From: Legionella rubrilucens
Lineage (GTDB): Bacteria; Pseudomonadota; Gammaproteobacteria; Legionellales; Legionellaceae
Assembly: GCF_001468125.1 (NCBI RefSeq)
Contig: NZ_LNYT01000007.1
Coordinates: 709,803 to 773,802, forward strand
Direction of reading: 5' to 3'
Length of the DNA: 64,000 nucleotides
The stretch's first letter is position 1. Each line of letters begins with the position of its first letter. Shown piece by piece: positions 19,981 through 29,220 of the stretch. The translations under genes were made by a program, and so were the position numbers. The notes below the pieces were generated by a model. That model was not told the DNA's origin and did not search any database. It worked only from the letters and a program-made list of their open reading frames with translations.

Positions 19981-20375
19981 CTACTGAAATACTCCCTGAT
20001 TTTTAAATAAAATACGCCTGAGTTGGCTGGCCAACGATGCAAGCGCTTTCGGCTTCTGGGCAAAAAGGTCTGTATTGTACTGAATAAGTTTGCTTTGGCA
20101 TAGACCAACCAAAAATTTTATCATCTTGATAATTAATTGTCTATTCTGCCTCTTTGAGGAAATGTTCCGCCGGCAGGATCCGGCCGCAACCGATGTCCTC
20201 AGGCGTTCCTGCGGATAAAAGGATTGGGTCTTTGCTAATCTGTGTTATCCTAGGGACAGCCAAGATCCTGATTCTGATAATGTTGAGGTAGATTCCCATC
20301 CGGGTGTTTTTTATAATGCCAATTTTGGGTATTGCCATTCATTTCAGACAACACGAACAGTAGGGCATTCACTTT
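19981..20375. other. Gene-free stretch between divergent genes
   Basis: This 395-base gap separates the MFS gene (-) from the antiporter gene (+) and must hold both promoters. A possible plus-strand promoter is TTGGGT near 20225 with TATCCT 16 bases later. A short GCCGG/CCGGC hairpin lies at 20169-20184. No convincing small gene or RNA was seen. Confidence 0.4.
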
Positions 20376-21545
20376 ATGCATAATGAGTCAGTTTTTTATA
20401 CAATTTTTTTAATATTTGCCGGAGCAGCGGTTTTTTCCACTCTGGTATTGTATACAAAACAGTCCCTGCTGGTCGCCTACATTTTATTAGGAGCGGCTTT
20501 AGGCCCCTGGGGCCTGCGCCTGGTTTCCGATGTAACCGTGGTGCAGCAGGTCGGCGATATTGGCATTGTCTTCCTGTTGTTTCTGCTGGGCCTTCACCTG
20601 CAGCCGCAGAATTTAGTCCATATGCTGCGCAAGATCACCTGGATTGCAATCGTCAGTTCCGTTGTTTTCGCCATGACTGCTTACCTCATTGGCCGCTGGT
20701 TTGGTCTTAACGAAACCGAGTCCTGGATTCTTGGTGCGGCGATGATGTTTTCCAGTACCATCATCGGGCTTAAACTGTTACCGACAACCATTTTACATCA
20801 TCAGCACACCGGTGAGGTGATGATCAGCGTTCTGCTGATGCAGGACGTCATCGCAATCATTATCCTTATCATGATTAACGGTGCCCAGGCCAATGGTCTG
20901 GCCCTGGATGATTTCATTCTGGTGCTGGTGGCGCTGCCGTCGCTGACCTTGTTCGCCTTTGCAGTCGAGCGCTACATCCTGGTAAAGCTCCTTGCCCGTT
21001 TTGACCGCACCCAGGAATACGTTTTTCTGCTCTCCATCGGTTGGTGTCTCGGGCTTTCTTTCCTGGCCAAGCAGTTGGGACTGTCAGAAGACATTGGCGC
21101 TTTTGTCGCCGGCGTTGCGTTAGCCTCAAGCCCGATCTCCCTGTTCATTGCCGAAAGCTTAAAACCCCTGCGCGATTTTTTCCTGGTCATGTTCTTTTTC
21201 TCCATCGGGGCGACGTTTAATTTCGGTTTTGGTGCGCAGGTTTTTATACCCGCGATTATCCTGTCCTTCCTCATGCTGGTGCTTAAACCCCTGTTTTTCT
21301 GGTTCCTGCTGCAGCGGGCCGGCGAAAAGAAAACCATTGCCAAGGAGGTCGGCATACGTCTCGGTCAGGCGAGCGAATTCTCATTGCTGGTGGCAAGTAT
21401 TGCCTTAAGTACTAAACTCATTTCAGAAGTTGCCTCCAATCTGATTCAGGCGACAACCATTTTAACGTTTATTGTGTCGTCATACCTCGTGGTGTTGAAA
21501 TACCCAACACCGATTGCTCTCTCGGAAAAAATGCAGAAGGATTAA
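20376..21545 (+). CDS. Kef-type monovalent cation:proton antiporter (CPA2 family)
   Basis: The 389-residue protein is almost entirely membrane helices (11-13) with the CPA2 features YILLGAALGPWGLRL, FLLFLLGLHLQPQ, FSSTIIGLKLLP and GLSEDIGAFVAGVALASSP. It ends without the cytoplasmic TrkA-N/KTN nucleotide-binding domain found in KefB and KefC, so it is a transport-domain-only member. The ion (K+ or Na+ against H+) cannot be decided. The AmpE-like gene begins two bases after its stop, so the pair is an operon. Confidence 0.88.
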   Translation: MHNESVFYTIFLIFAGAAVFSTLVLYTKQSLLVAYILLGAALGPWGLRLVSDVTVVQQVGDIGIVFLLFLLGLHLQPQNLVHMLRKITWIAIVSSVVFAMTAYLIGRWFGLNETESWILGAAMMFSSTIIGLKLLPTTILHHQHTGEVMISVLLMQDVIAIIILIMINGAQANGLALDDFILVLVALPSLTLFAFAVERYILVKLLARFDRTQEYVFLLSIGWCLGLSFLAKQLGLSEDIGAFVAGVALASSPISLFIAESLKPLRDFFLVMFFFSIGATFNFGFGAQVFIPAIILSFLMLVLKPLFFWFLLQRAGEKKTIAKEVGIRLGQASEFSLLVASIALSTKLISEVASNLIQATTILTFIVSSYLVVLKYPTPIALSEKMQKD

Positions 21546-21547
21546 TC

Positions 21548-22300
21548 ATGAAATTATTGGTCATTGTACTGTGTCTATTTAGTGAACGTTACCTGATTCA
21601 TGCTGCTTCCCTAAACCGGTTTACGTGGTTTACCCGTTATTTTAACGCCATTAATCAGCGTTTGCCGGAAGGTTCTGCATTGGCCAATCCCTACTTAAGG
21701 CTTCTGGCGGTGATTTTACCTCCATTCCTAATCATCGGCCTGGTGTTGTTTTTATTCTGCCATATTCTGTTTGGGTTCATTTATCTGCTGCTGAACATTG
21801 TTATTTTTTACTACTGTCTGGGACCCAATAATCCCTTTTACCCCGTCGCTTCGGATAAATCCAGTGAAGAGGATGACTCCGCTGCCCGGGATTATTTTAC
21901 TGCCGTCAACGGGCAATTGTTTGCCGTCATTTTCTGGTATATTTTACTGGGTCCTTTAGCCGTGCTGGTGTACCGGTTACTGTCTTTAAGCCAGGTTCAG
22001 GCGCAAACGGCCGTGGCCGCAGCAACGATAACCCGTTACCTCGACTGGATTACTGCCCGTGTGACCGTCCTGCTTTATTTGCTGGTGGGTAATTTCCAAC
22101 GAGGCTTCAGTTTCTTTACCCAGTATTTTCTTTCACAGCCTGATAATAACGAATTACTCCTTGGACAGGGAGGGGTACTCGCGGCGCGCACGTCTGAAAA
22201 TGACGTGGTGACCCTGCCGCAGGCGCAAACGCTGGTTGAACATGCCCTGATTGTTTACCTGGTGTTTTTAGCCTTTTTTACTCTGGTTGCCTGGCTGTAA
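21548..22300 (+). CDS. ampE: AmpE-like inner-membrane protein
   Basis: The 250-residue protein has four or five membrane helices. Its N-terminus (LLVIVLCLFSERYLIHAASL), the YYCLGPNNPFYP segment after the second helix, the NGQLFAVIFWYILLGPLAVLVYR helix region and the C-terminal hydrophobic end are those of AmpE. AmpE is a membrane protein linked to beta-lactamase induction in enteric bacteria and distantly similar to CobD/CbiB. The partner gene ampD is not adjacent; the gene is instead coupled to a cation antiporter. Its role here is therefore open. Confidence 0.75.
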   Translation: MKLLVIVLCLFSERYLIHAASLNRFTWFTRYFNAINQRLPEGSALANPYLRLLAVILPPFLIIGLVLFLFCHILFGFIYLLLNIVIFYYCLGPNNPFYPVASDKSSEEDDSAARDYFTAVNGQLFAVIFWYILLGPLAVLVYRLLSLSQVQAQTAVAAATITRYLDWITARVTVLLYLLVGNFQRGFSFFTQYFLSQPDNNELLLGQGGVLAARTSENDVVTLPQAQTLVEHALIVYLVFLAFFTLVAWL

Positions 22301-22333
22301 AACGGGTTAAATAATAACGAGGAAGCGTTGACT

Positions 22334-22726
22334 ATGATAAATTCGATGGCTCGTGTGGTACTGACAATTCTGGCTCTGGCTCTGCTCGCCGCCTGCTCAC
22401 ATCCGATAATTACGCCGCAGGGTAAGCCCAATTACAAAACCTGTACCCTGTCCTGTGAACAGAAAGCCCGTGCCTGCAATAAAGTGTGCCGCAATAACTG
22501 CGCGCAATGCACCGCCTATAATTTCCAGACAGCCGCAAAGAACTTTAATCATTATTTCCATGAAAGTGCTGTAAATGGGCAAATCATTAAACGGGATTTG
22601 AATTCTTATTTTGATCCACTACAATGCCGCAAAACAACGTGCAATTGCCGCGGCGATTATGTGGCCTGCGTGCAATCCTGTGGAGGGGTGGTGAAAAAAC
22701 GCCTGCAGGCTGCGGCTGTTTGTTAA
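22334..22726 (+). CDS. Small cysteine-rich lipoprotein with twin CX3C pattern
   Basis: The ATG at 22334 is preferred to an upstream TTG because a GAGGAA lies nine bases in front of it. The 130-residue product has a lipoprotein signal with lipobox LLAAC (lipidated Cys21). After it come 12 more cysteines in two halves. The first half reads C-x3-C-x6-C-x3-C-x3-C-x2-C (from TCTLSC to CAQC); the second contains C-x4-C-x1-C-x6-C-x3-C. A linker of about 40 residues with His and Tyr separates them. Such spacing suggests two disulfide-locked helical hairpins. I do not recognise a named family. It lies between ampE and aceE on the same strand. Confidence 0.65.
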   Translation: MINSMARVVLTILALALLAACSHPIITPQGKPNYKTCTLSCEQKARACNKVCRNNCAQCTAYNFQTAAKNFNHYFHESAVNGQIIKRDLNSYFDPLQCRKTTCNCRGDYVACVQSCGGVVKKRLQAAAVC

Positions 22727-22756
22727 ACGTTTTATAGATTGACGAGGAAGACATCC

Positions 22757-25423
22757 ATGTCCCAAGAAAAGATAAACGATATAGATCCGATTGAAACACG
22801 TGAATGGCTGGATGCCTTGCAAGCGGTATTGCTGAATGATGGAAATGAACGTGCGGCCTACATTCTCCAGGAACTGGTTAGCAAAGCCAGCACGGAGGGT
22901 GTTAAATTACGTGATGCGGTGCATACGCCTTATCGTAATACCATCAGACCGGATGAAGAAAAACAAATGCCTCCCGATGAGGGCGTGGGCAAACGCATCA
23001 ATGCCCTGATTCGCTGGAATGCTGTCGCCATGGTGTTGCGCGCCGGGAAATATGCGCCGGAGCTGGGCGGCCATATTGCATCGTACGCTTCCTCATCCAC
23101 CCTGTACGAGACAGGCTTCAATTATTTCTTTAAAGGCCCCAATGCCACACCGCATGGCGGTGACCTGATTTATATTCAAGGCCATTCGTCGCCCGGAATT
23201 TATGCACGAGCCTTTCTTGAAGGCCGCTTAAATGAAAGTCAACTGGCCAATTTCCGCCAGGAAGTGGAGGCTGATGGTCTGTCTTCCTACCCTCACCCCT
23301 GGTTGATGAGCGATTTCTGGCAATTCCCCACCGTATCCATGGGATTAGGCCCTTTGCAGGCCATTTACCAGGCGCGCTTCTTAAAATACCTTGAAAACCG
23401 CGGGCTGATAAAACCGGAAGGGCGAAAAGTGTGGGCCTTTTTAGGCGATGGTGAAATGGATGAACCCGAATCCGTCGGAGCCTTGTCCATTGCCGCCCGT
23501 GAAAAACTCGATAACCTGATTTTTGTCGTAAACTGCAACCTGCAGCGCCTGGATGGGCCTGTTCGTGGCAACGGCAAAATTATTCAGGAACTGGAAGGAG
23601 TCTTCCGCGGCGCTGGCTGGAATGTCATTAAAGTCATCTGGGGAGGACGCTGGGATCCCTTATTTGCCCGCGATAAAACAGGCATTATGCAGAAGCGCAT
23701 GGAAGAGTGCGTTGACGGGGATTACCAGGCTTATAAAGCCAATAACGGCGCTTATGTCCGCGAACACTTTTTTGGTCAATATCCCGAATTGAAAAAGATG
23801 GTTGAGAACCTTTCAGATGAGGAAATCTGGCGGCTTAACCGCGGCGGTCACGATCCGCAAAAAGTCTATGCGGCTTATGCCCAGGCGGTCGAACACCAGG
23901 GTTCTCCCACGGTGATTCTGGCAAAAACCATTAAGGGTTATGGCATGGGTGCGGCTGGCGAAGGGCAGAACATTACTCACCAGCAGAAAAAAATGACCAT
24001 TGAACAATTGCGGGCTTTCCGTGATCGTTTCAGCATCCCCATCAGCGATGACAACATCACCGAAATTCCTTTTTATCGTCCGGCGGCCGACAGCCCCGAA
24101 GTGAAGTACCTGCAAAAGCAGCGTGAGACGCTGGGTGGTTACCTGCCGTCGCGAAGCCACGCTTTCGAATCCTTGCCCATTCCGGAACTGTCTGCTTTTT
24201 CATCCGTGACCCAGAGTACAGGGGATCGCGAAATTTCGACCACCATGGCCTTTGTCCGTATTCTTTCTGTCTTGTTGAAGGATAAAGCCTTAGGCAATCG
24301 TATTGTACCCATTGTGCCTGATGAATGCAGAACCTTTGGTATGGAAGGATTGTTCCGTCAAATCGGTATTTATTCGCCGGTTGGACAGCTGTATACCCCA
24401 GTGGATCATGAGCAGGTGATGTATTATCGCGAAGCCCGTGACGGTCAGATTCTGGAAGAGGGGATTAATGAAGCAGGCGCTTTCTGTTCCTGGATTGCGG
24501 CGGCGACGTCCTACAGTTCCAATAAGCTGCCAATGATTCCATTCTACATTTACTACTCCATGTTTGGCTTTCAGCGCATTGGCGATTTGGCCTGGGCGGC
24601 GGGCGACATGCAGGCCAGAGGCTTTTTACTGGGTGGTACCGCGGGACGCACCACTCTGGCCGGTGAAGGATTGCAGCATCAGGATGGACACAGCCATTTG
24701 ATGGCGGGAACCATTCCCAACTGCATTGCCTATGATCCGACCTATGCCTATGAATTGGCCGTGATCATCCAGCATGGTCTTCACCGGATGTATCAGAAGC
24801 AGGAAAACGTCTTTTATTACATTACGGTCATGAATGAAAATTACACCCATCCGGATATGCCGGCCAATGTCGAAGAAGGCATTATCAAAGGCATGTACCT
24901 TCTTCAGCAAAGCAAGAAAAAAGGCAAACTGCATGTTCAGTTAATGGGAAGCGGCACCATTTTAAGGGAAGTTATTAAGGCTGCCGACCTGCTTAAAGAG
25001 GATTTTGGCGTCACTGCCGACATCTGGAGTGTCACCAGCTTTAATGAATTACGCCGCGACGGGCTTGCGGTTGAACGCCACAATCGCATGAATCCTGAAG
25101 CCAAGCCTCAGCAATCGTATGTTCAGGAGCAGTTAAGCGGACGTCAGGGTCCCGTGATTGCAGCAACCGATTACATGCGCCTGTACGCTGATCAAATCAG
25201 ACCGTATGTTCCCGGCCGCTACGTGGTGCTGGGAACCGATGGTTATGGCCGAAGCGATACCCGTGAGCGTCTGCGCCATTTCTTTGAAGTGGATGCCAAG
25301 TTTATTGTCCTCGCGGCGCTTGAAGCCCTGGTTGCCGAAGGGGAAATGAAACCCGCAAGCATGGCAGAGGCCATTAAGCGTTACGGCATCAATTCCGACA
25401 AACCTGATCCTGTAACCGTTTAA
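22757..25423 (+). CDS. aceE: Pyruvate dehydrogenase E1 component, homodimeric type
   Basis: AceE decarboxylates pyruvate with thiamine diphosphate and acetylates the lipoyl groups of AceF. The start is ATG at 22757, behind a GAGGAAG six bases upstream, giving 888 residues, the usual length. The ThDP motif runs from GDGEMDEPESVG to VVNCN, and the N-terminal catalytic histidine region YIQGHSSPGIYAR is present. The C-terminal half carries PDECRTFGMEGLFRQIGIYS. aceF and lpd follow, with a terminator-like hairpin in the aceE-aceF gap. Confidence 0.98.
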   Translation: MSQEKINDIDPIETREWLDALQAVLLNDGNERAAYILQELVSKASTEGVKLRDAVHTPYRNTIRPDEEKQMPPDEGVGKRINALIRWNAVAMVLRAGKYAPELGGHIASYASSSTLYETGFNYFFKGPNATPHGGDLIYIQGHSSPGIYARAFLEGRLNESQLANFRQEVEADGLSSYPHPWLMSDFWQFPTVSMGLGPLQAIYQARFLKYLENRGLIKPEGRKVWAFLGDGEMDEPESVGALSIAAREKLDNLIFVVNCNLQRLDGPVRGNGKIIQELEGVFRGAGWNVIKVIWGGRWDPLFARDKTGIMQKRMEECVDGDYQAYKANNGAYVREHFFGQYPELKKMVENLSDEEIWRLNRGGHDPQKVYAAYAQAVEHQGSPTVILAKTIKGYGMGAAGEGQNITHQQKKMTIEQLRAFRDRFSIPISDDNITEIPFYRPAADSPEVKYLQKQRETLGGYLPSRSHAFESLPIPELSAFSSVTQSTGDREISTTMAFVRILSVLLKDKALGNRIVPIVPDECRTFGMEGLFRQIGIYSPVGQLYTPVDHEQVMYYREARDGQILEEGINEAGAFCSWIAAATSYSSNKLPMIPFYIYYSMFGFQRIGDLAWAAGDMQARGFLLGGTAGRTTLAGEGLQHQDGHSHLMAGTIPNCIAYDPTYAYELAVIIQHGLHRMYQKQENVFYYITVMNENYTHPDMPANVEEGIIKGMYLLQQSKKKGKLHVQLMGSGTILREVIKAADLLKEDFGVTADIWSVTSFNELRRDGLAVERHNRMNPEAKPQQSYVQEQLSGRQGPVIAATDYMRLYADQIRPYVPGRYVVLGTDGYGRSDTRERLRHFFEVDAKFIVLAALEALVAEGEMKPASMAEAIKRYGINSDKPDPVTV

Positions 25424-25435
25424 TCTAAGAATAAT

Positions 25436-25478
25436 GAAGGGCCATGATGCAATCTGTGCATGATGGCTTTCCCTTTTT
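25436..25478 (+). terminator. Hairpin with T-run between aceE and aceF (possible attenuator)
   Basis: Eleven-base arms at 25441-25451 and 25457-25467, with one G-G mismatch, enclose a five-base loop and are followed by TTTCCCTTTTT. This resembles an intrinsic terminator or processing hairpin. It lies just before the aceF ribosome-binding site, which suggests partial termination and unequal E1/E2 synthesis. Confidence 0.5.
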
Positions 25479-25491
25479 GCTGAGGATAAAA

Positions 25492-27105
25492 ATGGCAGAT
25501 GAGATGAAAGTGAAAGTTCCTGATATCGGCGGCGCGAGTGGTGTCGATGTCATCGAAGTATTAGTAAAACCGGGGGACGACATTGAGGTGGATACGCCTT
25601 TGATCACCCTGGAATCGGATAAGGCCAGCATGGAAATTCCTTCTCCGGCCGCAGGAAAAGTAATGGAGTTGCTGGTGAAAGTGGGCGATAAGGTGTCGGA
25701 GGGGGATGTTATTCTTGCCTTGTCGACAGAGAGTAAGCCTGAGACAGAACAGAAAACACCGATAGAGGCCAGCGAACCGTCTGCCAGGACAGAAGATCCT
25801 GAACCGGCTCAATCCCCCTCGACTGAAACCGCTTCGCAATCGAAAGAAATCACAATTCCTGACATTGGCGGTGCCACCGATGTGGATGTAATTGAAATAA
25901 TGGTCAGTGCCGGTGACACGGTTAAAAAAGATCAGGCGTTGATTACCCTTGAAGGCGATAAAGCGACGATGGATATTCCCTCGCCCTTTGACGGAGAAAT
26001 TGAAAAGCTGGTCCTTAAAGTCGGGGATAAGGTATCGCAGGGCAGCGTGATCCTGACCATGAAAACAACACAGGCAGTGCCTGTGTCTGCGCCATCCGAA
26101 AAAGCGCAACCCACACCGCCTGTTTCAACCCAAACCGGGGAAGCAACCAAACCGGCACCGGCAGCGAATGCTCCCATGCCGTCGTCTGCTTCTGCCAACA
26201 ATGCAGCGCTTGCCGCCGGACCCGCGGTGCGTCGTATGGCCAGGGAGTTTGGTGTCAATTTAAGTGAGGTAGCCGGCAGTGGACGTAAAAACCGGATCAC
26301 CAAAGAAGATGTCCAGCAGTACATTAAATCACGTTTAAGTGAAAAACCTGCTGCCGGTGCGAGCGGTTTCTCGCTGCCTCAGGCACCGGTCATCGATTTC
26401 AGTAAGTTTGGCGCGATTGAAACCCAGCCATTGAATAAAATCAAGCGATTAACCGGCCAAAACGTCCATCGCTCCTGGATCACGATTCCCCATGTGACGC
26501 AATTTGATGAAGCGGATATTACCGATCTGGAAGCCTTTCGTAAGGAAGAGTCTGAACGTGCCGCGCAAAACGGTTACAAACTGACCATCCTTGCGTTCGT
26601 AGCCAAAGCCGTGACCAAGGCATTAATGGCCTTTCCTCAGTTTAATGCGTCACTGGATGCCAGTGGTGAGAACCTGATTTACAAAAAATATTTCAATATC
26701 GGTATTGCGGTTGAAACCCCGAATGGTCTGGTGGTTCCTGTGATTCGCCAGGTGGATCAGTTGCAGGTGAGCGATATCGCCCGCGAGATGGCGGCAATCA
26801 GCAAAAAAGCCCGCGACAAAGGGTTAATGCCAGCCGACATGAGCGGCGGCTGCTTTACCATTTCCAGTTTGGGAGGGATAGGCGGTACCGCGTTTACACC
26901 CATCGTCAATAGCCCTGAAGTGGCTATCCTCGGCTTGTCGCGTTCCAGCATCAAACCGATCTATGATGCCGGTGAATTTAAACCGCGATTGATGCTTCCC
27001 TTGTCATTGTCCTATGATCATCGTGTCATTGACGGAGCGGAAGCCGCACGGTTTACCCGATACCTGGCTGATTTACTGGGCGATATTCGTCGAATTTTAC
27101 TGTAA
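25492..27105 (+). CDS. aceF: Dihydrolipoamide acetyltransferase (pyruvate dehydrogenase E2)
   Basis: AceF carries acetyl groups on lipoyl lysines to coenzyme A and forms the core of the complex. The ATG at 25492 with GAGGAT five bases upstream is the start; the frame is open for 48 bases further, but that part is the intergenic hairpin. The 537-residue product has two lipoyl domains (lysine motifs ESDKASMEIP and EGDKATMDIP), Ala/Pro-rich linkers, a peripheral subunit-binding domain (AVRRMAREFGVNLSEVAGSG) and the catalytic domain ending in SYDHRVIDGAEAARF, with the active-site His and Asp. Two lipoyl domains compare with three in E. coli. Confidence 0.97.
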   Translation: MADEMKVKVPDIGGASGVDVIEVLVKPGDDIEVDTPLITLESDKASMEIPSPAAGKVMELLVKVGDKVSEGDVILALSTESKPETEQKTPIEASEPSARTEDPEPAQSPSTETASQSKEITIPDIGGATDVDVIEIMVSAGDTVKKDQALITLEGDKATMDIPSPFDGEIEKLVLKVGDKVSQGSVILTMKTTQAVPVSAPSEKAQPTPPVSTQTGEATKPAPAANAPMPSSASANNAALAAGPAVRRMAREFGVNLSEVAGSGRKNRITKEDVQQYIKSRLSEKPAAGASGFSLPQAPVIDFSKFGAIETQPLNKIKRLTGQNVHRSWITIPHVTQFDEADITDLEAFRKEESERAAQNGYKLTILAFVAKAVTKALMAFPQFNASLDASGENLIYKKYFNIGIAVETPNGLVVPVIRQVDQLQVSDIAREMAAISKKARDKGLMPADMSGGCFTISSLGGIGGTAFTPIVNSPEVAILGLSRSSIKPIYDAGEFKPRLMLPLSLSYDHRVIDGAEAARFTRYLADLLGDIRRILL

Positions 27106-27128
27106 TTTTAAATGAAAGAGGCTTTGTA

Positions 27129-28550
27129 ATGAGTTCGATTAAAACTGATGTGGTGGTGCTGGGCAGCGGACCTGGCGGTTATACCGCGGCCTTTCGTGCA
27201 GCGGATCTGGGTAAAAAAGTGGTACTTGTTGAACGTTTCGACAGCTTAGGCGGTGTGTGCCTGAATGTGGGATGCATTCCCTCCAAAGCCCTGCTTCACA
27301 TTGCCAAAGTGACCGATGAGACGCATGAACTGGCCGATCAGGGCATCAGTTTCGGTGCGCCGAAACTCGATAATAAGAAAATGGTTGCCTGGAAGAATTC
27401 CGTGGTGGGTCAATTGACCGGCGGTCTTAAGGCATTGGCCAAACAGCGCAAGGTGGAGGTTATCACTGGCGTGGGTCAATTCTCGGGAACGCATGAAGTC
27501 ACTGTCGCCGGTAAAGAAGGCAATACCACGATTGCCTTTGAACATGCCATTATTGCCGTAGGCAGTGAGTCCATTAAATTGCCTTTTGTACCTGAGGATC
27601 CACGTATCTTCAGTTCCACAGGGGCTCTGGAACTAGCTGACATCAAGGGGGATCTCCTGGTGCTGGGCGGCGGTATTATTGGTCTTGAGATGGCTACGGT
27701 TTATTCCTCTCTGGGCGTTAAGGTGACTGTCGTTGAATTTATGGATCAACTGATGCCGGGCGCCGATGCGGATTTAGTCAGTGTGCTGCAAAAACGCATG
27801 ACTAAAAAGGGCGTGACCTTCCTGCTGAAAACCAAGGTTACCGCGGTTGAAGCCAAAAAAGACGGTATTTACGTCAGCATGGAAGGGGAGCATGGCACAG
27901 ACAAACCGCTGCGCTTCCAGCAGGTGCTGCTGTCAGTCGGACGCAAACCCAATGGCGGAACCATCCATGCTGAAAAAGCCGGTGTTTCTGTGGATGAGCG
28001 AGGCTTCATTAAAGTGGATAAGCAAATGCGCACCAACGTCCCTCACATTTTTGCCATTGGCGATGTGGTTGGACAACCCATGCTGGCACACAAAGCCATT
28101 CCGGAAGGGCGAGTGGCTGCTGAAGTTATTGCCGGCATGAAACACTATTTTGATCCCAAATGCATTCCCAGTGTGGCCTACACCGATCCGGAAGTGGCCT
28201 GGACTGGCTTGACTGAAAAAGAAGCCAAAGAGAAAGGCATTGCCTATGAAAAAGCCACGTTTCCCTGGATGGCGAGCGGCCGTGCCTTGAGCATGGGACG
28301 TGGGGAAGGGATGACCAAGCTGTTATTCTGTCCTGAAACCAGCCGCATTCTGGGCGCCGGGATCGTCGGGGTCAATGCCGGTGATTTAATTACCGAAGCC
28401 TCGTTGGCCATTGAGATGGAATGTGATGTGGAAGACATCGCGTTAACCATTCATCCGCATCCAACCCTGTCTGAAACCATCATGTTATCGTCCGAAGCAT
28501 TCGAAGGTACGATTACTGATTTGTACCTGCCTAAGAAGAAGAAAAAATAA
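27129..28550 (+). CDS. lpd: Dihydrolipoamide dehydrogenase (E3)
   Basis: Lpd reoxidises dihydrolipoyl groups using FAD and NAD. The 473-residue protein has the FAD motif VVLGSGPGGYTAAFRA, the redox-active disulfide GGVCLNVGCIPSKALL, the NAD-binding VLGGGIIGLEMATVY, and the C-terminal catalytic HPHPTLSE. It ends in a run of lysines. It is the third gene of aceE-aceF-lpd with a GAAAGAGG ribosome-binding site, and is followed by a strong hairpin. Confidence 0.98.
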   Translation: MSSIKTDVVVLGSGPGGYTAAFRAADLGKKVVLVERFDSLGGVCLNVGCIPSKALLHIAKVTDETHELADQGISFGAPKLDNKKMVAWKNSVVGQLTGGLKALAKQRKVEVITGVGQFSGTHEVTVAGKEGNTTIAFEHAIIAVGSESIKLPFVPEDPRIFSSTGALELADIKGDLLVLGGGIIGLEMATVYSSLGVKVTVVEFMDQLMPGADADLVSVLQKRMTKKGVTFLLKTKVTAVEAKKDGIYVSMEGEHGTDKPLRFQQVLLSVGRKPNGGTIHAEKAGVSVDERGFIKVDKQMRTNVPHIFAIGDVVGQPMLAHKAIPEGRVAAEVIAGMKHYFDPKCIPSVAYTDPEVAWTGLTEKEAKEKGIAYEKATFPWMASGRALSMGRGEGMTKLLFCPETSRILGAGIVGVNAGDLITEASLAIEMECDVEDIALTIHPHPTLSETIMLSSEAFEGTITDLYLPKKKKK

Positions 28551-28562
28551 ATTCTGTACTGA

Positions 28563-28590
28563 TTGCTTGCCTGAAATAGCGGGCAAGCAA
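28563..28590 (+). terminator. Hairpin behind lpd
   Basis: A perfect nine-base stem (28563-28571 with 28582-28590) lies 12 bases behind the lpd stop. No T-run follows, so it may stabilise the mRNA end rather than terminate on its own. Confidence 0.45.
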
Positions 28591-28684
28591 CCCCTGTCCC
28601 TTCGGTTACAAAACCGTCCAAACCGAGTATACTCAGAGAAACGTCCATCTATTTCCAACAATTGCCAATTGTCAGGGTAAGCCC

Positions 28685-29158
28685 ATGCTTAAAGTACGTC
28701 CTATGCAGGTCAGTGATATTGACAGGGTATATACCATCGAACTCGCCGCGCACCGGGCCCCATGGAGCCGTGATATTCTGCGGGATTGTGTTCTCGTTGG
28801 ATACAACTGTCAGGTATTGGAATTGCACGAATCCGCGGCGCAGGTAGTGGCTTATATCATTTGCCGGCACAGTTATGGCGTTTGTCATATTTTAAATCTT
28901 TGCGTTGACAACAGCCAACAGGGTAAAGGTTATGGCCGGTTTTTACTGGAAAAGCTGTTGAATTCGCTTAATCAGTCCATGACCACCACGGTGATGCTGG
29001 AGGTCAGGCCCAGCAACAAAATCGCCATCGCTCTTTATGAAAGCCTTGGGTTTAAAATCGATACAGTTAAAAAAGGGTATTACCGGGATGAAAACGGTGC
29101 AGAAGAGGATGCGTTACTGCTTAAAAAGCAGCTTAATCCCGAAGGTTCATGTCCTTAG
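28685..29158 (+). CDS. rimI: Ribosomal-protein-alanine N-acetyltransferase RimI
   Basis: RimI acetylates the N-terminal alanine of ribosomal protein S18. The 157-residue GNAT protein starts LKVRPMQVSDIDRVYTIE and has the acetyl-CoA loop VDNSQQGKGYGRFLLEKL. The C-terminal ALYESLGFKIDTVKKGYYRD is characteristic of RimI. It is a single gene on the plus strand, convergent with an MFS gene. Confidence 0.9.
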   Translation: MLKVRPMQVSDIDRVYTIELAAHRAPWSRDILRDCVLVGYNCQVLELHESAAQVVAYIICRHSYGVCHILNLCVDNSQQGKGYGRFLLEKLLNSLNQSMTTTVMLEVRPSNKIAIALYESLGFKIDTVKKGYYRDENGAEEDALLLKKQLNPEGSCP

Positions 29159-29189
29159 TCACGGGGCTTGAGGCGTCATAACCGAGAAC

Positions 29190-29209
29190 AGCGGCTATCC
29201 TTAGCCGCT
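29190..29209. terminator. Shared hairpin between rimI and convergent MFS gene
   Basis: Perfect eight-base arms AGCGGCTA (29190-29197) and TAGCCGCT (29202-29209) with a four-base loop lie between two convergent genes. T-runs are weak on both sides. It is a likely bidirectional stop. Confidence 0.45.
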
Positions 29210-29220
29210 TAGTCTCATAA

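Noticed and set aside
20141..20338. Minus-strand 65-codon frame in the gap before the antiporter gene
   Set aside because: No ribosome-binding site and an Ile/Arg-rich composition typical of translated AT-rich intergenic DNA.
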